From the NCBI GenBank assembly GCA_002398105.1, contig DHCD01000059.1:1-25956 (forward strand): a DNA stretch of 25,956 bases, read 5' to 3'. Made by a program: the position numbers and the translations under genes. The DNA comes from Syntrophomonas sp. UBA4911 (GTDB lineage Bacteria; Bacillota; Syntrophomonadia; Syntrophomonadales; Syntrophomonadaceae). Shown here piece after piece: positions 17,121-25,651 of this stretch. How positions within the stretch are numbered: the stretch's first letter is position 1; every line of letters starts with the position of its first letter. The notes beneath the pieces are model-generated. The model made no database searches, was not told where the DNA came from, and saw only the letters and a list, made by a program, of their open reading frames with translations.

Positions 17121-17131
17121 GGAGGTATTTT

Positions 17132-17167
17132 ATGATGGATATATACGTTTTCCCAATGAGGAGGTGA
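17132..17167 (+). CDS. Candidate 11-codon leader peptide upstream of the VTC gene
   Basis: ATG 17132 lies five bases after AAGGGAGGT and opens a frame encoding MMDIYVFPMRR. The TGA stop (17165-17167) is part of AGGAGGTGA, which is also the ribosome site of the VTC gene starting at 17172. Ribosomes ending the short frame would sit on the next start, the arrangement expected for translational coupling. It is too short to judge by coding statistics, and chance is possible. Confidence 0.35.
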   Translation: MMDIYVFPMRR

Positions 17168-17171
17168 TTCC

Positions 17172-17858
17172 ATGGGAAATCCCAAGTTCAGGCACGAAGT
17201 CAAACACTTTATCAATATTGCGGATTATCTTACCCTGCAGAACAGATTGAAGCATATTGCCCGCTTAGACGGTTTTGCCGGAAGTGACGGAACCTATCGG
17301 ATACGCAGTTTGTATTTCGACACTCCTGAAAATAAGGCATTGATGGACAAAATTAACGGTATCAGCCGGCGGGAAAAATTCCGCCTGCGTTTTTATAACC
17401 TTGATCCGTCTTTGATACATCTGGAGAAAAAGAGCAAGCTAAACGGGTTGGGCTGGAAAGAAAAAGCCATGATAAGTCAAGAGCAAGGCGAAAGGTTGCT
17501 GCAGCATGATATTGACTGGCTCTTCTCTTCCGGCAATGCTCTGCTCCGGGAACTTTATGCCAAAATGAAGCATCAGCTTTTAGGCCCCAAAACCGTGGTT
17601 GATTATTCTCGCGAAGCCTACATCTACGAACCAGGCAATGTGCGCATAACCTTCGACCGCCATGTGCAAAGCGGTCTCTTCTCTCATAATTTTTTCGATC
17701 CGCATCTGCCTACCATGACTATGACCACCAGCGATCAGGTTATATTAGAAGTCAAATTTGACGAGTTTCTGCCCGAACTGATCCTGGACATTATCCAGAC
17801 TAATCAGCGCCGCAACAGCTCAATTTCCAAGTACGCCGCCTGCCGGATATACGGCTGA
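17172..17858 (+). CDS. VTC-domain (polyphosphate polymerase-like) protein
   Basis: A 228-residue protein with ATG 17172 seven bases after AGGAGG. It contains one VTC domain, the basic tunnel fold of the yeast polyphosphate polymerase Vtc4. Conserved basic and acidic strands are visible: FRHEVKHFI, YRIRSLYFDT, RREKFRLRFY, IHLEKKSKLNG, VRITFDRHVQSG, VILEVKFDEFLP and SKYAACR. It is soluble, with no membrane helix. Bacterial VTC-domain proteins are commonly encoded with DUF4956 and CotH proteins, exactly as here. Whether they make polyphosphate or bind another polyanion is not known from sequence. The gap to the DUF4956 gene is 26 bases. Confidence 0.93.
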   Translation: MGNPKFRHEVKHFINIADYLTLQNRLKHIARLDGFAGSDGTYRIRSLYFDTPENKALMDKINGISRREKFRLRFYNLDPSLIHLEKKSKLNGLGWKEKAMISQEQGERLLQHDIDWLFSSGNALLRELYAKMKHQLLGPKTVVDYSREAYIYEPGNVRITFDRHVQSGLFSHNFFDPHLPTMTMTTSDQVILEVKFDEFLPELILDIIQTNQRRNSSISKYAACRIYG

Positions 17859-17884
17859 AATTATTATAAACGGAGGTAATAGAG

Positions 17885-18577
17885 GTGAATCCAAGCAATC
17901 AGTTTACATTCAATGACATTTTTAAATCCAACTTTTTGGATAAGGTAACCTCCTTTTCCATGCTGGATATGGCCATTGCCCTGGGGCTGGCTTTTGTATT
18001 AGGACTTTTTATCTTTATGGTCTATAAAAAGACCTTCAAGGGAGTCATGTATTCAGACAGTTTTGGCGTTTCCCTGCTGTCCCTGACCCTTATCACCACC
18101 CTGATTATAATGGCCATCAGCTCCAATGTCGTCCTCTCCCTGGGTATGGTCGGCGCTTTATCCATCGTGAGATTTCGCTCCGCCATCAAAGAGCCGATTG
18201 ATATTGCCTTTCTGTTCTGGGCCATCAGCATCGGTATAGTACTGGGCGCCGGGCTTATCCCGCTGGCCGTACTCGGCTCCTTGTTCATCGGTATAGTCAT
18301 GGTTGTGTTGGTCAACCGCAAGAGCACTGACAACCCCTATATACTGGTAATAAAGTGTGACAGTGACGCCAGCGAAAACGACGTTCTGGATTATATAAAA
18401 CAAAACGTTAAAAAGCATGTGGTGAAATCAAAGACGGTTGCCGCATCCAGCGGGGTGGAACTGACGGTTGAAATCAGGCTAAAAGATATGTCCGCCCAAT
18501 TCGTGAATGAAATCGGCCGTATTGCCGGAGTAAATCATGCGGTACTGGTAAGCTACAACGGCGAATATATGTCTTAG
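17885..18577 (+). CDS. DUF4956 membrane protein
   Basis: A 230-residue protein starting at GTG 17885 after GGAGGT. The N-terminal half has helices at about 27-46, 57-76, 80-95 and 115-140. A conserved segment, GALSIVRFRSAIKEPIDIAF, sits between membrane spans. A soluble domain of about 90 residues forms the C-terminus. This is the DUF4956 pattern, partner of VTC-domain and CotH proteins. I infer that it forms a membrane channel or scaffold that receives the product of the VTC protein. There is no direct evidence of the function. Confidence 0.9.
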   Translation: MNPSNQFTFNDIFKSNFLDKVTSFSMLDMAIALGLAFVLGLFIFMVYKKTFKGVMYSDSFGVSLLSLTLITTLIIMAISSNVVLSLGMVGALSIVRFRSAIKEPIDIAFLFWAISIGIVLGAGLIPLAVLGSLFIGIVMVVLVNRKSTDNPYILVIKCDSDASENDVLDYIKQNVKKHVVKSKTVAASSGVELTVEIRLKDMSAQFVNEIGRIAGVNHAVLVSYNGEYMS

Positions 18578-18592
18578 CGGTGGTGAAATCAC

Positions 18593-20479
18593 ATGATAAC
18601 GAGTAAACACCTTAATGTTTTTATCGCCTTACTGATGATAGCCGTGGTTCTGGGAACGGTTTTCCTGATGCTGTCTCCTCCGCAATCAGGCATTACCGCC
18701 GAACCGGAGTATGTCAGCAAAATCTTTAGTAAAACCCAGATCATTGAGATTAATATTGACATGGAACAGGATGATTTTGATTGGATTATTGAGAATGCAG
18801 CCCAAGAAGAATACCGGAGCTGTGATATAACTGTAAACGGCACCACCTTTCATAATGTCGGGATCAGGCCCAAAGGCAATTCCAGCCTGAAAACGGTGGC
18901 TCAGGATGACACTACCGACCGTTTCAGTTTCAAGGTCGATTTTGACGCCTATATTGAGGGGCAAACCTGTTTTGGCTTGGACAAACTGGCCTTAAACAAC
19001 ATCATTATGGATAAAACCTATATGAAGGAATATCTGGCTTATGACCTGTTTTCCTCCATGGGGGTAGTTACCCCGCAATACGCTTATGCCGATATTTCAG
19101 TCAACGGTAAGCCCTGGGGCTTGTACCTGGCAGTGGAATCCATGGAGGAGAGCTTTGTCAGGCGCAATTACGGCAGCCTCAATGGACACCTGTACCGTCC
19201 GGAAGGGGCCGGTTCCGACTTGAAATGGACCGGGGAAAGCGCTGCCAATTATTCCGGTATAAGAGACATGGCCGCTTATGATGTAACCGACAGTGATTTT
19301 CAAAAGATTATCACCATGATCAAGCATCTGAACCAAGGCGCCGAATTGGAGAAATATCTGGATGTAGACTCCATATTACGTTATTTTGCCGTCAATACTT
19401 TTCTGATCAATTTTGATAGCTATACCGGTAATCTGAAACATAATTACTATCTATACGAAGAAAACGGGGTATGCACCATCCTGCCCTGGGACTTTAACCT
19501 GGCATTTGCCGGACATGAGATAAATGATGCCGGCCAGGCAGTTAACCATCCCATAGATACGCCGACGACAACCAGTCTGAGCGAGCGGCCTTTGATTGGC
19601 AAATTGCTCGAAGTACCGGAATATAAGGAGTTGTACCATAAATACCTGAAGCAGCTGGTAGAAAACTATGTTGACAACGGTATTTTCGAGGATACGGTTC
19701 AAAAGGTCGACAGCTTGATCAACAGCTCGGTCAAAAATGATGCCACCGCTTTCTCCACCTACGCCGAATATGAAAAATCGCTGCCGGTACTGGTGGAATT
19801 CGCCAGGCTGCGAGCCCAGAGTATAAGTGCTCAATTATCCGGCAAGCAGCCGGCTACCGCCGCAGAACAAAGCAATGATACGGCTCAGTATGTCGAGGCC
19901 GGCAGTATTGATCTGAGCGCACTGGGCGGTATGGGTGCAAGAGGCGGCAAAGGTCCTGCCGGAAATTTTCTTAACCAGGGCGGAGCCGCCAATTCCGGCA
20001 AGGATCAAGCGGCGGGAGGCTTTGACGATGATAAAAATCCCATTAACAACACTGATCACGGCGAAGAGCCGGGCGCTTTTCCTGACGCAGGAGACCGGGA
20101 CAACAATGCTCCCGATAAAGGAACAGGGGGATTCCCGGAAGGAAATAGACTCGACCGGGAAACCATGACGAAGGCCGGGGAAATAATACGGGATGCCAAT
20201 GGCAGAGAGTTGTCGGCAGAACAGATAGCCCAGCTTAAGAAATTGGGCCTGGACGACAGCATGATTGAGAGAATGGAAAATATGCCTGCCGGCATGCCGG
20301 GGCAAAAGGGCGAGCCCGGCAAGGCTGCCTCCGGGGACAGGGCCTATGACCCCTTCGGGAGGAGTTCCCTTAACCGACTTACACCCGCCGCAGTTGCTTA
20401 CATTGCGATCAGTACAGCATTTATTCTGTTGGGTTTGTTTTTGGTCCGAAGATTTAAAAGGAGAAGGTATTCCAGTTAG
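18593..20479 (+). CDS. CotH-family protein kinase-like surface protein
   Basis: A 628-residue protein with ATG 18593 following GGTGGTGA. An N-terminal helix (about 8-27) exports it. The CotH domain spans about residues 45-420, with IRPKGNSSLK, RFSFKVDFDAY, NIIMDKTYMKEYLAYDLF, PWGLYLAVESMEESF and the active-site-like ILPWDFNLAFAGHE. CotH of Bacillus phosphorylates spore coat proteins. A Gly/Asp/Pro-rich region (about 440-570) with one predicted helical part follows, then a C-terminal helix (about 599-618) and a basic tail RRFKRRRYSS. It is therefore anchored at the membrane facing outward. It is the last gene of the VTC-DUF4956-CotH operon, before a terminator. A role in sporulation is possible but not shown here. 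Confidence 0.92.
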   Translation: MITSKHLNVFIALLMIAVVLGTVFLMLSPPQSGITAEPEYVSKIFSKTQIIEINIDMEQDDFDWIIENAAQEEYRSCDITVNGTTFHNVGIRPKGNSSLKTVAQDDTTDRFSFKVDFDAYIEGQTCFGLDKLALNNIIMDKTYMKEYLAYDLFSSMGVVTPQYAYADISVNGKPWGLYLAVESMEESFVRRNYGSLNGHLYRPEGAGSDLKWTGESAANYSGIRDMAAYDVTDSDFQKIITMIKHLNQGAELEKYLDVDSILRYFAVNTFLINFDSYTGNLKHNYYLYEENGVCTILPWDFNLAFAGHEINDAGQAVNHPIDTPTTTSLSERPLIGKLLEVPEYKELYHKYLKQLVENYVDNGIFEDTVQKVDSLINSSVKNDATAFSTYAEYEKSLPVLVEFARLRAQSISAQLSGKQPATAAEQSNDTAQYVEAGSIDLSALGGMGARGGKGPAGNFLNQGGAANSGKDQAAGGFDDDKNPINNTDHGEEPGAFPDAGDRDNNAPDKGTGGFPEGNRLDRETMTKAGEIIRDANGRELSAEQIAQLKKLGLDDSMIERMENMPAGMPGQKGEPGKAASGDRAYDPFGRSSLNRLTPAAVAYIAISTAFILLGLFLVRRFKRRRYSS

Positions 20480-20520
20480 AAAGCACTCGTCTTTAAAAAG
20501 CGCGACCCTAAAAACAGGGG

Positions 20521-20566
20521 AAATAATATCGGGGATAGGTAAACAGACTATCCCCGGCGTTATTTT
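20521..20566. terminator. Bidirectional rho-independent terminator
   Basis: A 9-bp perfect stem, CGGGGATAG (20530-20538) with CTATCCCCG (20548-20556), has a 9-base loop. It is flanked by AAATAA on the left and TTATTTT on the right, which extend the pairing and provide a T-rich tail in both directions. It lies between the convergent CotH and cysteine desulfurase genes. Confidence 0.85.
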
Positions 20567-20587
20567 CTGCTCCGCGGCCTCGCGGGC

Positions 20588-21721
20588 TCAACTCCCGGCA
20601 ATGGTTTTGACCGCCGCTAAGGCCTGGTCAATGTCTCCGGGGGTATTGAAAGGCCCGATACTGAATCTGATGGTGCCGGTGCTCCGGGTCCCTATGGTCT
20701 GATGGGCCAAACCGGCACAGTGCAAGCCTCCCCGGCTAGCAATGCCATATTTCTCATCCAATTCATTGCAGACCTCGTTGCAATCCTTACCGTCAATAGT
20801 GATGGATAGGACGCCAAGTTCAGGAGCATTGCTACCGTAGACCCGGACTGCCGGGATTGATTCCAGTCCTTGCCGCATCTGCCGTTCCAGTTGTTTTTCA
20901 TGCCCGCGGATGTTGTCGACGCCGATTTTAAGGATATATTTCACTCCTTCGTTCAATCCGGCAATCCCGGGGGTATTCAGAGTTCCGCTCTCATAGCGGT
21001 CAGGCAGGAAATCCGGCTGTTCCAGGCTTTCGGAAACACTACCGGTACCGCCTTCCTTCAAAGTATCCAGTTCCAGCCCTTCCCCTATATACAAGCCTCC
21101 GGTACCCTGGGGGCCCAATAAACCTTTATGGCCTGGAAAAGCCAGCAGGTCAATATTCATAAGTCCGACATCTATGGGACATTTTCCGGCGGTTTGCGCC
21201 GCATCCACCATAAAGATGATTTTATGCTCTTGGGCCAGGCGGCCGATTGACTGCACATCATTGACCGTCCCGGTTATATTCGATGCATGGGTAACCAGCA
21301 ATAATCTGGTATTGGACCTGACATTATTTTCTATGCCCGCCAGGCCGACCCGCCCGCTGGAGTCGGCTTTTACCACGGAAAGCTCCACTCCCTGGCGTTC
21401 CAGTTTTTTCAGGGGACGCACGACCGCATTATGTTCCATGCTGGTAATAATCACATGGTCGCCTGCTGCCAGCAGCCCTTTGACCGCCAGATTGATGGCT
21501 TCGGTGGCATTGGCCGTAAAGGCTATCCGCAAAGGATCGCCGATCCCGAACAGCCGGGCGAGATTCTCCCGGCATTCATACACTTTCTCGCCGGCCTGTA
21601 TCGCCATGCGGTGACCACTGCGCCCCGGATTGGCCCCGTAATTTTTGATGCAGGCGGCCATAGCATTGCACACCGCATCGGGCTTGGGCCACGAAGTGGC
21701 GGCATTATCCAGATATATCAT
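20588..21721 (-). CDS. Cysteine desulfurase family protein (class V aminotransferase fold)
   Basis: A 377-residue PLP enzyme starting at ATG 21721. Motifs are IYLDNAATSWPKP, FTANATEAIN, TSMEHNAVVRPL, the cofactor Asp/Gln in MVDAAQTAG, and PLP-lysine Lys199 in AFPGHKGLLGPQGTGG. The catalytic cysteine is Cys335 in SRGGLHCAGLAHQ. The length and motifs fit the Firmicute subgroup often encoded beside DUF3343, rather than IscS or SufS of an Fe-S operon. It should release sulfur, and possibly selenium, from cysteine or selenocysteine. It lies 18 bases after DUF3343 and is the last gene of the TrmO operon. Confidence 0.93.
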   Translation of the reverse strand: MIYLDNAATSWPKPDAVCNAMAACIKNYGANPGRSGHRMAIQAGEKVYECRENLARLFGIGDPLRIAFTANATEAINLAVKGLLAAGDHVIITSMEHNAVVRPLKKLERQGVELSVVKADSSGRVGLAGIENNVRSNTRLLLVTHASNITGTVNDVQSIGRLAQEHKIIFMVDAAQTAGKCPIDVGLMNIDLLAFPGHKGLLGPQGTGGLYIGEGLELDTLKEGGTGSVSESLEQPDFLPDRYESGTLNTPGIAGLNEGVKYILKIGVDNIRGHEKQLERQMRQGLESIPAVRVYGSNAPELGVLSITIDGKDCNEVCNELDEKYGIASRGGLHCAGLAHQTIGTRSTGTIRFSIGPFNTPGDIDQALAAVKTIAGS

Positions 21722-21739
21722 GTAAAAACGCCTCGCCGT

Positions 21740-22003
21740 TTACTTTACCGGGATATATATTCTGCTGCCGTCGGCCTGGTCTTCTTCCCGGTATATGCCG
21801 TTGACGGCAATCCCTAATTCCTGGGCTGTCCGCTGCACCAGCGGCAGCTTGCCGTCCTCAAAACGCAGGGCAAAACTGCACCCACCAACCGCTACCCTCT
21901 GGGGAGCCCGGATCATGGCAAAGTAATCGTCGCCCTGGTTTAACCGGCTCTTCACCCGATTCACCAAATTAAGCGACGAAAATACTGCTATTGCATAAGC
22001 CAT
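21740..22003 (-). CDS. DUF3343 putative S/Se carrier protein
   Basis: An 87-residue soluble protein. ATG 22003 follows GAGGA by six bases. It has the DUF3343 pattern: an N-terminal AVFSSLNLVNRVKSRL, then a central VAVGGCSFALRF with Cys42 as the likely sulfur- or selenium-carrying residue. Family members are frequently found with cysteine desulfurases and selenium genes. Here it is directly upstream of a desulfurase, which supports a donor/acceptor pair. The carrier role is inferred from context. Confidence 0.85.
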   Translation of the reverse strand: MAYAIAVFSSLNLVNRVKSRLNQGDDYFAMIRAPQRVAVGGCSFALRFEDGKLPLVQRTAQELGIAVNGIYREEDQADGSRIYIPVK

Positions 22004-22019
22004 GGCATTTCCTCACAAT

Positions 22020-22862
22020 CTAGCCTTTTATCACTGCCGCGAATAATGTATCTTCCTTCAGTTCCAGAACTTCGCCCGCTCCCGAGTAGAGGTTATCGTT
22101 AAGCTTGATTTCCACCTGATTATCCCGGCTCATCAGCCTCAGTTCCCACTCCCCGGTTGAACCCTTGAGTTCTTGAAAACTCATGCTGCCCCGCAGGGTA
22201 CTGCATCCGGTAACCGCTTCAATCCCCTGAGCAAAGAAATGTCCTCCCACCACTTCCGCTTGGACCGCTTCCCCCCGGCCGATACCCAAAACCTCTAAAG
22301 CCTTGGCTCCGGTCCTGAGCCCCAGGGTAAGCCCAACATTGATAGTATCCCAGTGAAAAGCACGCGAGGTTGTTATCAGATCATTCCCCCGACACCAATT
22401 CAAAGGGGTTTCAGCCAAGGGAAAAGCATCATAATGAGGTATATATATCTTTACGTCCAGAACCGGAGTTCCATCAATGGCATCCAGTCCTTTTACCCAC
22501 AAACAGTTCTGATCGCGTTTTACGAGCTCCACTACGCAGGATCCTAGTCCGGAAGGCCGGCCCGGGTTTCGGGTGGAGTATATTCCCTGGCAGGTGGGCT
22601 CGCTGGCAAAGGGTACGGTCAGAGGAGCTTCGGCTTCCCGGCCCATTCCGATCAATTCAAACCAGTCTTGCCTCCGATGCTGATAATAGATAACATGAAT
22701 ATGGGAAAAATACTCAATCCCGATCAGGGCATCAGTAAGATCTTCCCGCATGTAAATCATGCTTTCATTATTATAATCATATTCCCGGCTTACTTTTTTA
22801 AAATCGGAAACTACTACCCCAACCGGTCGGATAGAAACTGCCTCCTGGGGAACATTAACCAT
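22020..22862 (-). CDS. trmO: TrmO-type tRNA methyltransferase domain fused to FmdE-like domain
   Basis: I choose ATG 22862 (280 residues) because AGGAGG lies eight bases before it; an upstream in-frame TTG at 22889 would place that site inside the gene. Residues about 5-160 are TrmO-like (N6-methylation of t6A37 in tRNA with SAM): EYFSHIHVIYY, GIYSTRNPGRPSGLGS, DAIDGTPVLDVKIYIPHYD. The usual RPNPIG is altered to RPSGLG. Residues about 165-235 resemble the FmdE family: LTLGLRTGAKALEVLGIGRG and GIEAVTGCSTLRG. The usual upstream Cys appears as His in GGHFFAQ. The fusion and the S/Se neighbours suggest a link between sulfur or metal supply and tRNA modification. The FmdE-like part could be non-catalytic. 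Confidence 0.85.
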   Translation of the reverse strand: MVNVPQEAVSIRPVGVVVSDFKKVSREYDYNNESMIYMREDLTDALIGIEYFSHIHVIYYQHRRQDWFELIGMGREAEAPLTVPFASEPTCQGIYSTRNPGRPSGLGSCVVELVKRDQNCLWVKGLDAIDGTPVLDVKIYIPHYDAFPLAETPLNWCRGNDLITTSRAFHWDTINVGLTLGLRTGAKALEVLGIGRGEAVQAEVVGGHFFAQGIEAVTGCSTLRGSMSFQELKGSTGEWELRLMSRDNQVEIKLNDNLYSGAGEVLELKEDTLFAAVIKG

Positions 22863-22952
22863 ATCCTCATCCTCCTGTAGTTTGATCAATCGGTTATAAA
22901 ACAGGTTAAGGCCTTAAACAAAAATAGACAAAATCAAATATTGTCTGTCATA

Positions 22953-22981
22953 ACTTTAAATATAACGTTCTATAATGTCAA
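22953..22981 (-). promoter_or_regulatory. Candidate promoter for the TrmO-DUF3343-desulfurase operon
   Basis: On the minus strand TTGACA (22981-22976) and TAAAGT (22958-22953) are 17 bases apart, about 90 bases before the TrmO start. As at 14078-14106, the -35 overlaps an opposing TATAAT. Confidence 0.5.
22971..22976 (+). promoter_or_regulatory. Candidate -10 element upstream of msrAB
   Basis: A perfect TATAAT lies 154 bases before the msrAB start. No good -35 is present at 16-18 bases. The 12 bases starting here (TATAATGTCAAC) are identical to those at 14096-14107 in the other divergent promoter region. Confidence 0.4.
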
Positions 22982-23129
22982 CTAAAATAAACCAAGCCAA
23001 ACATTGGATCGAACTTTCTCCGGAATTCCTAAGCCGCTTATATGAATATAAAGAAGGAGCTTCCGGCAAACATATTTAAAACAGGTTAATCCAAAAATTT
23101 TTCATTAATGTTTAAGGGAGGAATAGCAA

Positions 23130-24122
23130 ATGAACGAGAATCCAGACAAAAGATATGAGCTGGCTACCTTTGCCGGTGGTTGTTTCTGGTGCATGGTAGC
23201 CCCTTTTGCAGAGCTTAACGGTGTGCTGGAGGTGGTATCCGGCTACACCGGCGGGAAGAAGGAAAATCCCAGTTACGAAGAAGTATGCTCGGGGCGGACA
23301 GGCCATTATGAGGCCGTAGAGGTCAAGTTCGACCCGGAACGGGTAAACTACACCGAAGTCCTGGATATCTTCTGGCGCTCAATTGACCCTACCGATGCCG
23401 GAGGACAATTTCACGACCGGGGACATTCTTACGCCACGGCAATTTTTTATCATAACGAAAGCCAGCATCAGCAGGCTCAAGCTTCCAAAGAAGCTCTGGA
23501 TGCCAGCCGTCGTTTTCCGGGGCCGGTTATGACTGCTATCCTACCGGCTGAGACCTTTTACCCGGCGGAAGAATATCACCAGGATTATCACCGCAAGAAC
23601 CCGCAGCGCTACCAATTATATCGCCTGGCTTCCGGCCGGGATGCTTTTATAAAAAAACACTGGGAGCAGGAAGAAAAGAAAAAAGGAGGGGCAGAGCAGG
23701 AAGCCTTGCAGCACCGGCTCACTAAACTGCAGTTTGACGTCACCCAAAATAATGCCACCGAACCCCCGTTTCGCAACCAGTATTGGAATCACTCCGATGA
23801 AGGTATTTATGTGGACGTCGTTTCCGGGGAGCCTCTGTTCAGTTCGCGGGACAAATACGACTCCGGCTGCGGCTGGCCCAGCTTTACCCGCCCCATCAAT
23901 GAGGAACAAATAATTGAGAAAGCGGATAGCAGCCATGGTATGAGCCGCACTGAGGTCAGGAGCCGCGAAGCGGATTCCCACTTAGGCCATGTCTTTGATG
24001 ACGGGCCTCTGCCTGCCGGACAGCGCTACTGCATCAATTCCGCCAGCTTGCGCTTCATCCCCCGCGACCGGCTGGAGCAAGAGGGATATGGGGAATACCT
24101 TAAACTGTTCGATACGCTTTAG
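23130..24122 (+). CDS. msrAB: Bifunctional peptide methionine sulfoxide reductase MsrA-MsrB
   Basis: A 330-residue cytosolic fusion with ATG 23130 following GGGAGG. The MsrA domain (about 8-165) has the catalytic motif AGGCFWC with Cys18, plus VVSGYTGG and HDRGHSYATAIF, and reduces the S-isomer of methionine sulfoxide. A charged linker (about 178-200) leads to the MsrB domain (about 200-325), which has CGWPSFTRPI, SHLGHVFDDGP and the catalytic Cys301 in RYCINSASLRF for the R-isomer. The two zinc-binding CxxC pairs of many MsrB proteins are absent. It repairs oxidised proteins. There is no export signal. It appears monocistronic. Confidence 0.97.
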   Translation: MNENPDKRYELATFAGGCFWCMVAPFAELNGVLEVVSGYTGGKKENPSYEEVCSGRTGHYEAVEVKFDPERVNYTEVLDIFWRSIDPTDAGGQFHDRGHSYATAIFYHNESQHQQAQASKEALDASRRFPGPVMTAILPAETFYPAEEYHQDYHRKNPQRYQLYRLASGRDAFIKKHWEQEEKKKGGAEQEALQHRLTKLQFDVTQNNATEPPFRNQYWNHSDEGIYVDVVSGEPLFSSRDKYDSGCGWPSFTRPINEEQIIEKADSSHGMSRTEVRSREADSHLGHVFDDGPLPAGQRYCINSASLRFIPRDRLEQEGYGEYLKLFDTL

Positions 24123-24338
24123 AGCCCTAACAAAAATCTGGGATCTCGGCAACGCCATTATATACGCCCCATGGGCGCGAGCCCTGCCTCAATGGTTATA
24201 CCCATGGCTACAAACTTGACCCCGTCCATGGCCGGAGGCGCAACCCGGTATATAGGTAAAAATTCTAATCAACCCAATCAGCTTCATTAACTGTGACTAT
24301 GTCAGTATAAGTCGCCCCGCAGGGTATGCAATCTGGGT

Positions 24339-25199
24339 TTACAGCATTCCCTGATCTTCAAAAAACACCGAAAACGTACCTGCTCCAACATGGGAGCCAA
24401 TAACCGGCCCTATTTCACCTATGATTACTTCCGGGCTGCCAAATTTTTCAATAATGGTTCTTCTCAGGTATTCGGCATCATCCGGACAGGCGCTGTGGCA
24501 AATTCCTACGGTTTGGCTGTCAAGATCAGAAGCCAGATTTTCCATAAACTCAATAAGCTTATTTCTCGCCCCCCGATGGCCCCGGGCTTTGCTCAAGGGT
24601 ACGATTTTCCCTTCCTTATCCATATGCAGTACGGGTTTTATATCAAGGGCGCCGGCCAATAATCCCTTGGCGCGGGATAACCGCCCTCCCCTAATCAATA
24701 TATCCAGATTACCGACAACAAAAATGCAGCGCATCCTTTTCTGCATTTCACTCAGCCGCAGCAGGATTGAGGCTGCCGCTTCCCCCGAGCGGGCCATACG
24801 GGCGGCTTCCAAAACCATTAATCCCTGACCCACCGAAGCTTTTTGGGAATCAACCACATGTATAGGTTTCCCCGGCAACATAGCGGCGGCTATATTGGCA
24901 GACTGAACTGTTCCGGATATCCCTGCCGATAGATGGATACTGATGATTCCCTGATTTTGGGCTATGCTTTTTTGGTATTCTTCCAGAAAATCTCCCGGCA
25001 TAGGCTGGCTAGTGCTGGGTAATTGAGGTGATATCTGCAAACGGCTATAAAAAGCGGCATTATCAAAATTCTCCGGGGGGATTTCCTCATCCCCAAACCT
25101 TACTCGCAAAGGTACAACTGCAATATTATAACGCTCCAGCATCTCCCGGGACAAATCACAACAGTTATCGGTTATTATTTGAATTCCTACGGTTATCAC
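24339..25199 (-). CDS. DegV family fatty-acid-binding protein
   Basis: A 286-residue protein. The start GTG 25199 directly abuts AGAGGA, which is poor spacing, and the family usually starts just before the IITD strand, so the true start may lie a few codons later. DegV hallmarks are IITDNCCDLSREML, LPSTSQPMPGDF with the lipid-contacting Thr/Ser, SIHLSAGISGTVQSA, HVVDSQKASVGQGLMVLEAA and IGPVIGSHVGAGTFSVFF. Family members (FakB type) bind fatty acids for FakA kinase to phosphorylate. No FakA is seen here. It is 50 bases downstream of YjbQ and probably in the same transcript. Confidence 0.95.
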   Translation of the reverse strand: MITVGIQIITDNCCDLSREMLERYNIAVVPLRVRFGDEEIPPENFDNAAFYSRLQISPQLPSTSQPMPGDFLEEYQKSIAQNQGIISIHLSAGISGTVQSANIAAAMLPGKPIHVVDSQKASVGQGLMVLEAARMARSGEAAASILLRLSEMQKRMRCIFVVGNLDILIRGGRLSRAKGLLAGALDIKPVLHMDKEGKIVPLSKARGHRGARNKLIEFMENLASDLDSQTVGICHSACPDDAEYLRRTIIEKFGSPEVIIGEIGPVIGSHVGAGTFSVFFEDQGML

Positions 25200-25249
25200 T
25201 CCTCTAAACTAAGTCACAGCAATTGTAACATAATGGGAATAATCATGCA

Positions 25250-25651
25250 TTAATCTTTCTGTATCTTAACATAAAAAGAACGTTGGCGCGGCCCGTCAAA
25301 TTCACAGAAATAGATACCCTGCCAGGTTCCCAGCAGTAAAGCGCCGGCCGCTACCGGAACAAGCTGGGATGCGCCTATGGTACTGGCTTTCAAATGAGAG
25401 GCGGAATTACCTTCCCCATGGCGATAACCCGGATGCTTCCAGGGATAAAGCTCATCCAGTCTCATTAACAGGTCATGTACCACATCCGGGTCAGCGTTTT
25501 CGTTTATGGTAATCCCTGCGGTGGTATGCGGGCAGTAGACCAGCACCATCCCTTCAGTTGCTTTCTCCCGATTTATTGCCTCCTGAATCTGGGCCGTAAT
25601 ATCAATCATCTGTTCATGCTTCACTGTAGTCAGCTTAATCTGATGCACCAT
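25250..25651 (-). CDS. YjbQ/UPF0047 family protein
   Basis: With ATG 25651 it has 133 residues; GGGAGA lies seven bases upstream and the family is usually about 130-140 residues, so longer upstream in-frame starts are rejected. Motifs are VLVYCPHTTAGITINENADP, HGEGNSASHLKASTIGASQL and LGTWQGIYFCEFDGPRQRSF, with conserved His, Glu and Asp residues lining the putative active site. Family members have been annotated as secondary thiamine-phosphate synthases on the basis of weak activity; the true role is uncertain. Upstream partner of the DegV gene. Confidence 0.94.
   Translation of the reverse strand: MVHQIKLTTVKHEQMIDITAQIQEAINREKATEGMVLVYCPHTTAGITINENADPDVVHDLLMRLDELYPWKHPGYRHGEGNSASHLKASTIGASQLVPVAAGALLLGTWQGIYFCEFDGPRQRSFYVKIQKD

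Noticed and set aside
22863..22889. Upstream TTG start for trmO
   Set aside because: AGGAGG lies inside this extension at the correct distance from ATG 22862, so translation should begin at 22862.
24123..24338. RNA gene or terminator between msrAB and degV
   Set aside because: There are small palindromes (for example CGCCC with GGGCG at 24165-24177 and several CCATGG sites), but no cloverleaf and no T-rich tail. I see nothing I can name.
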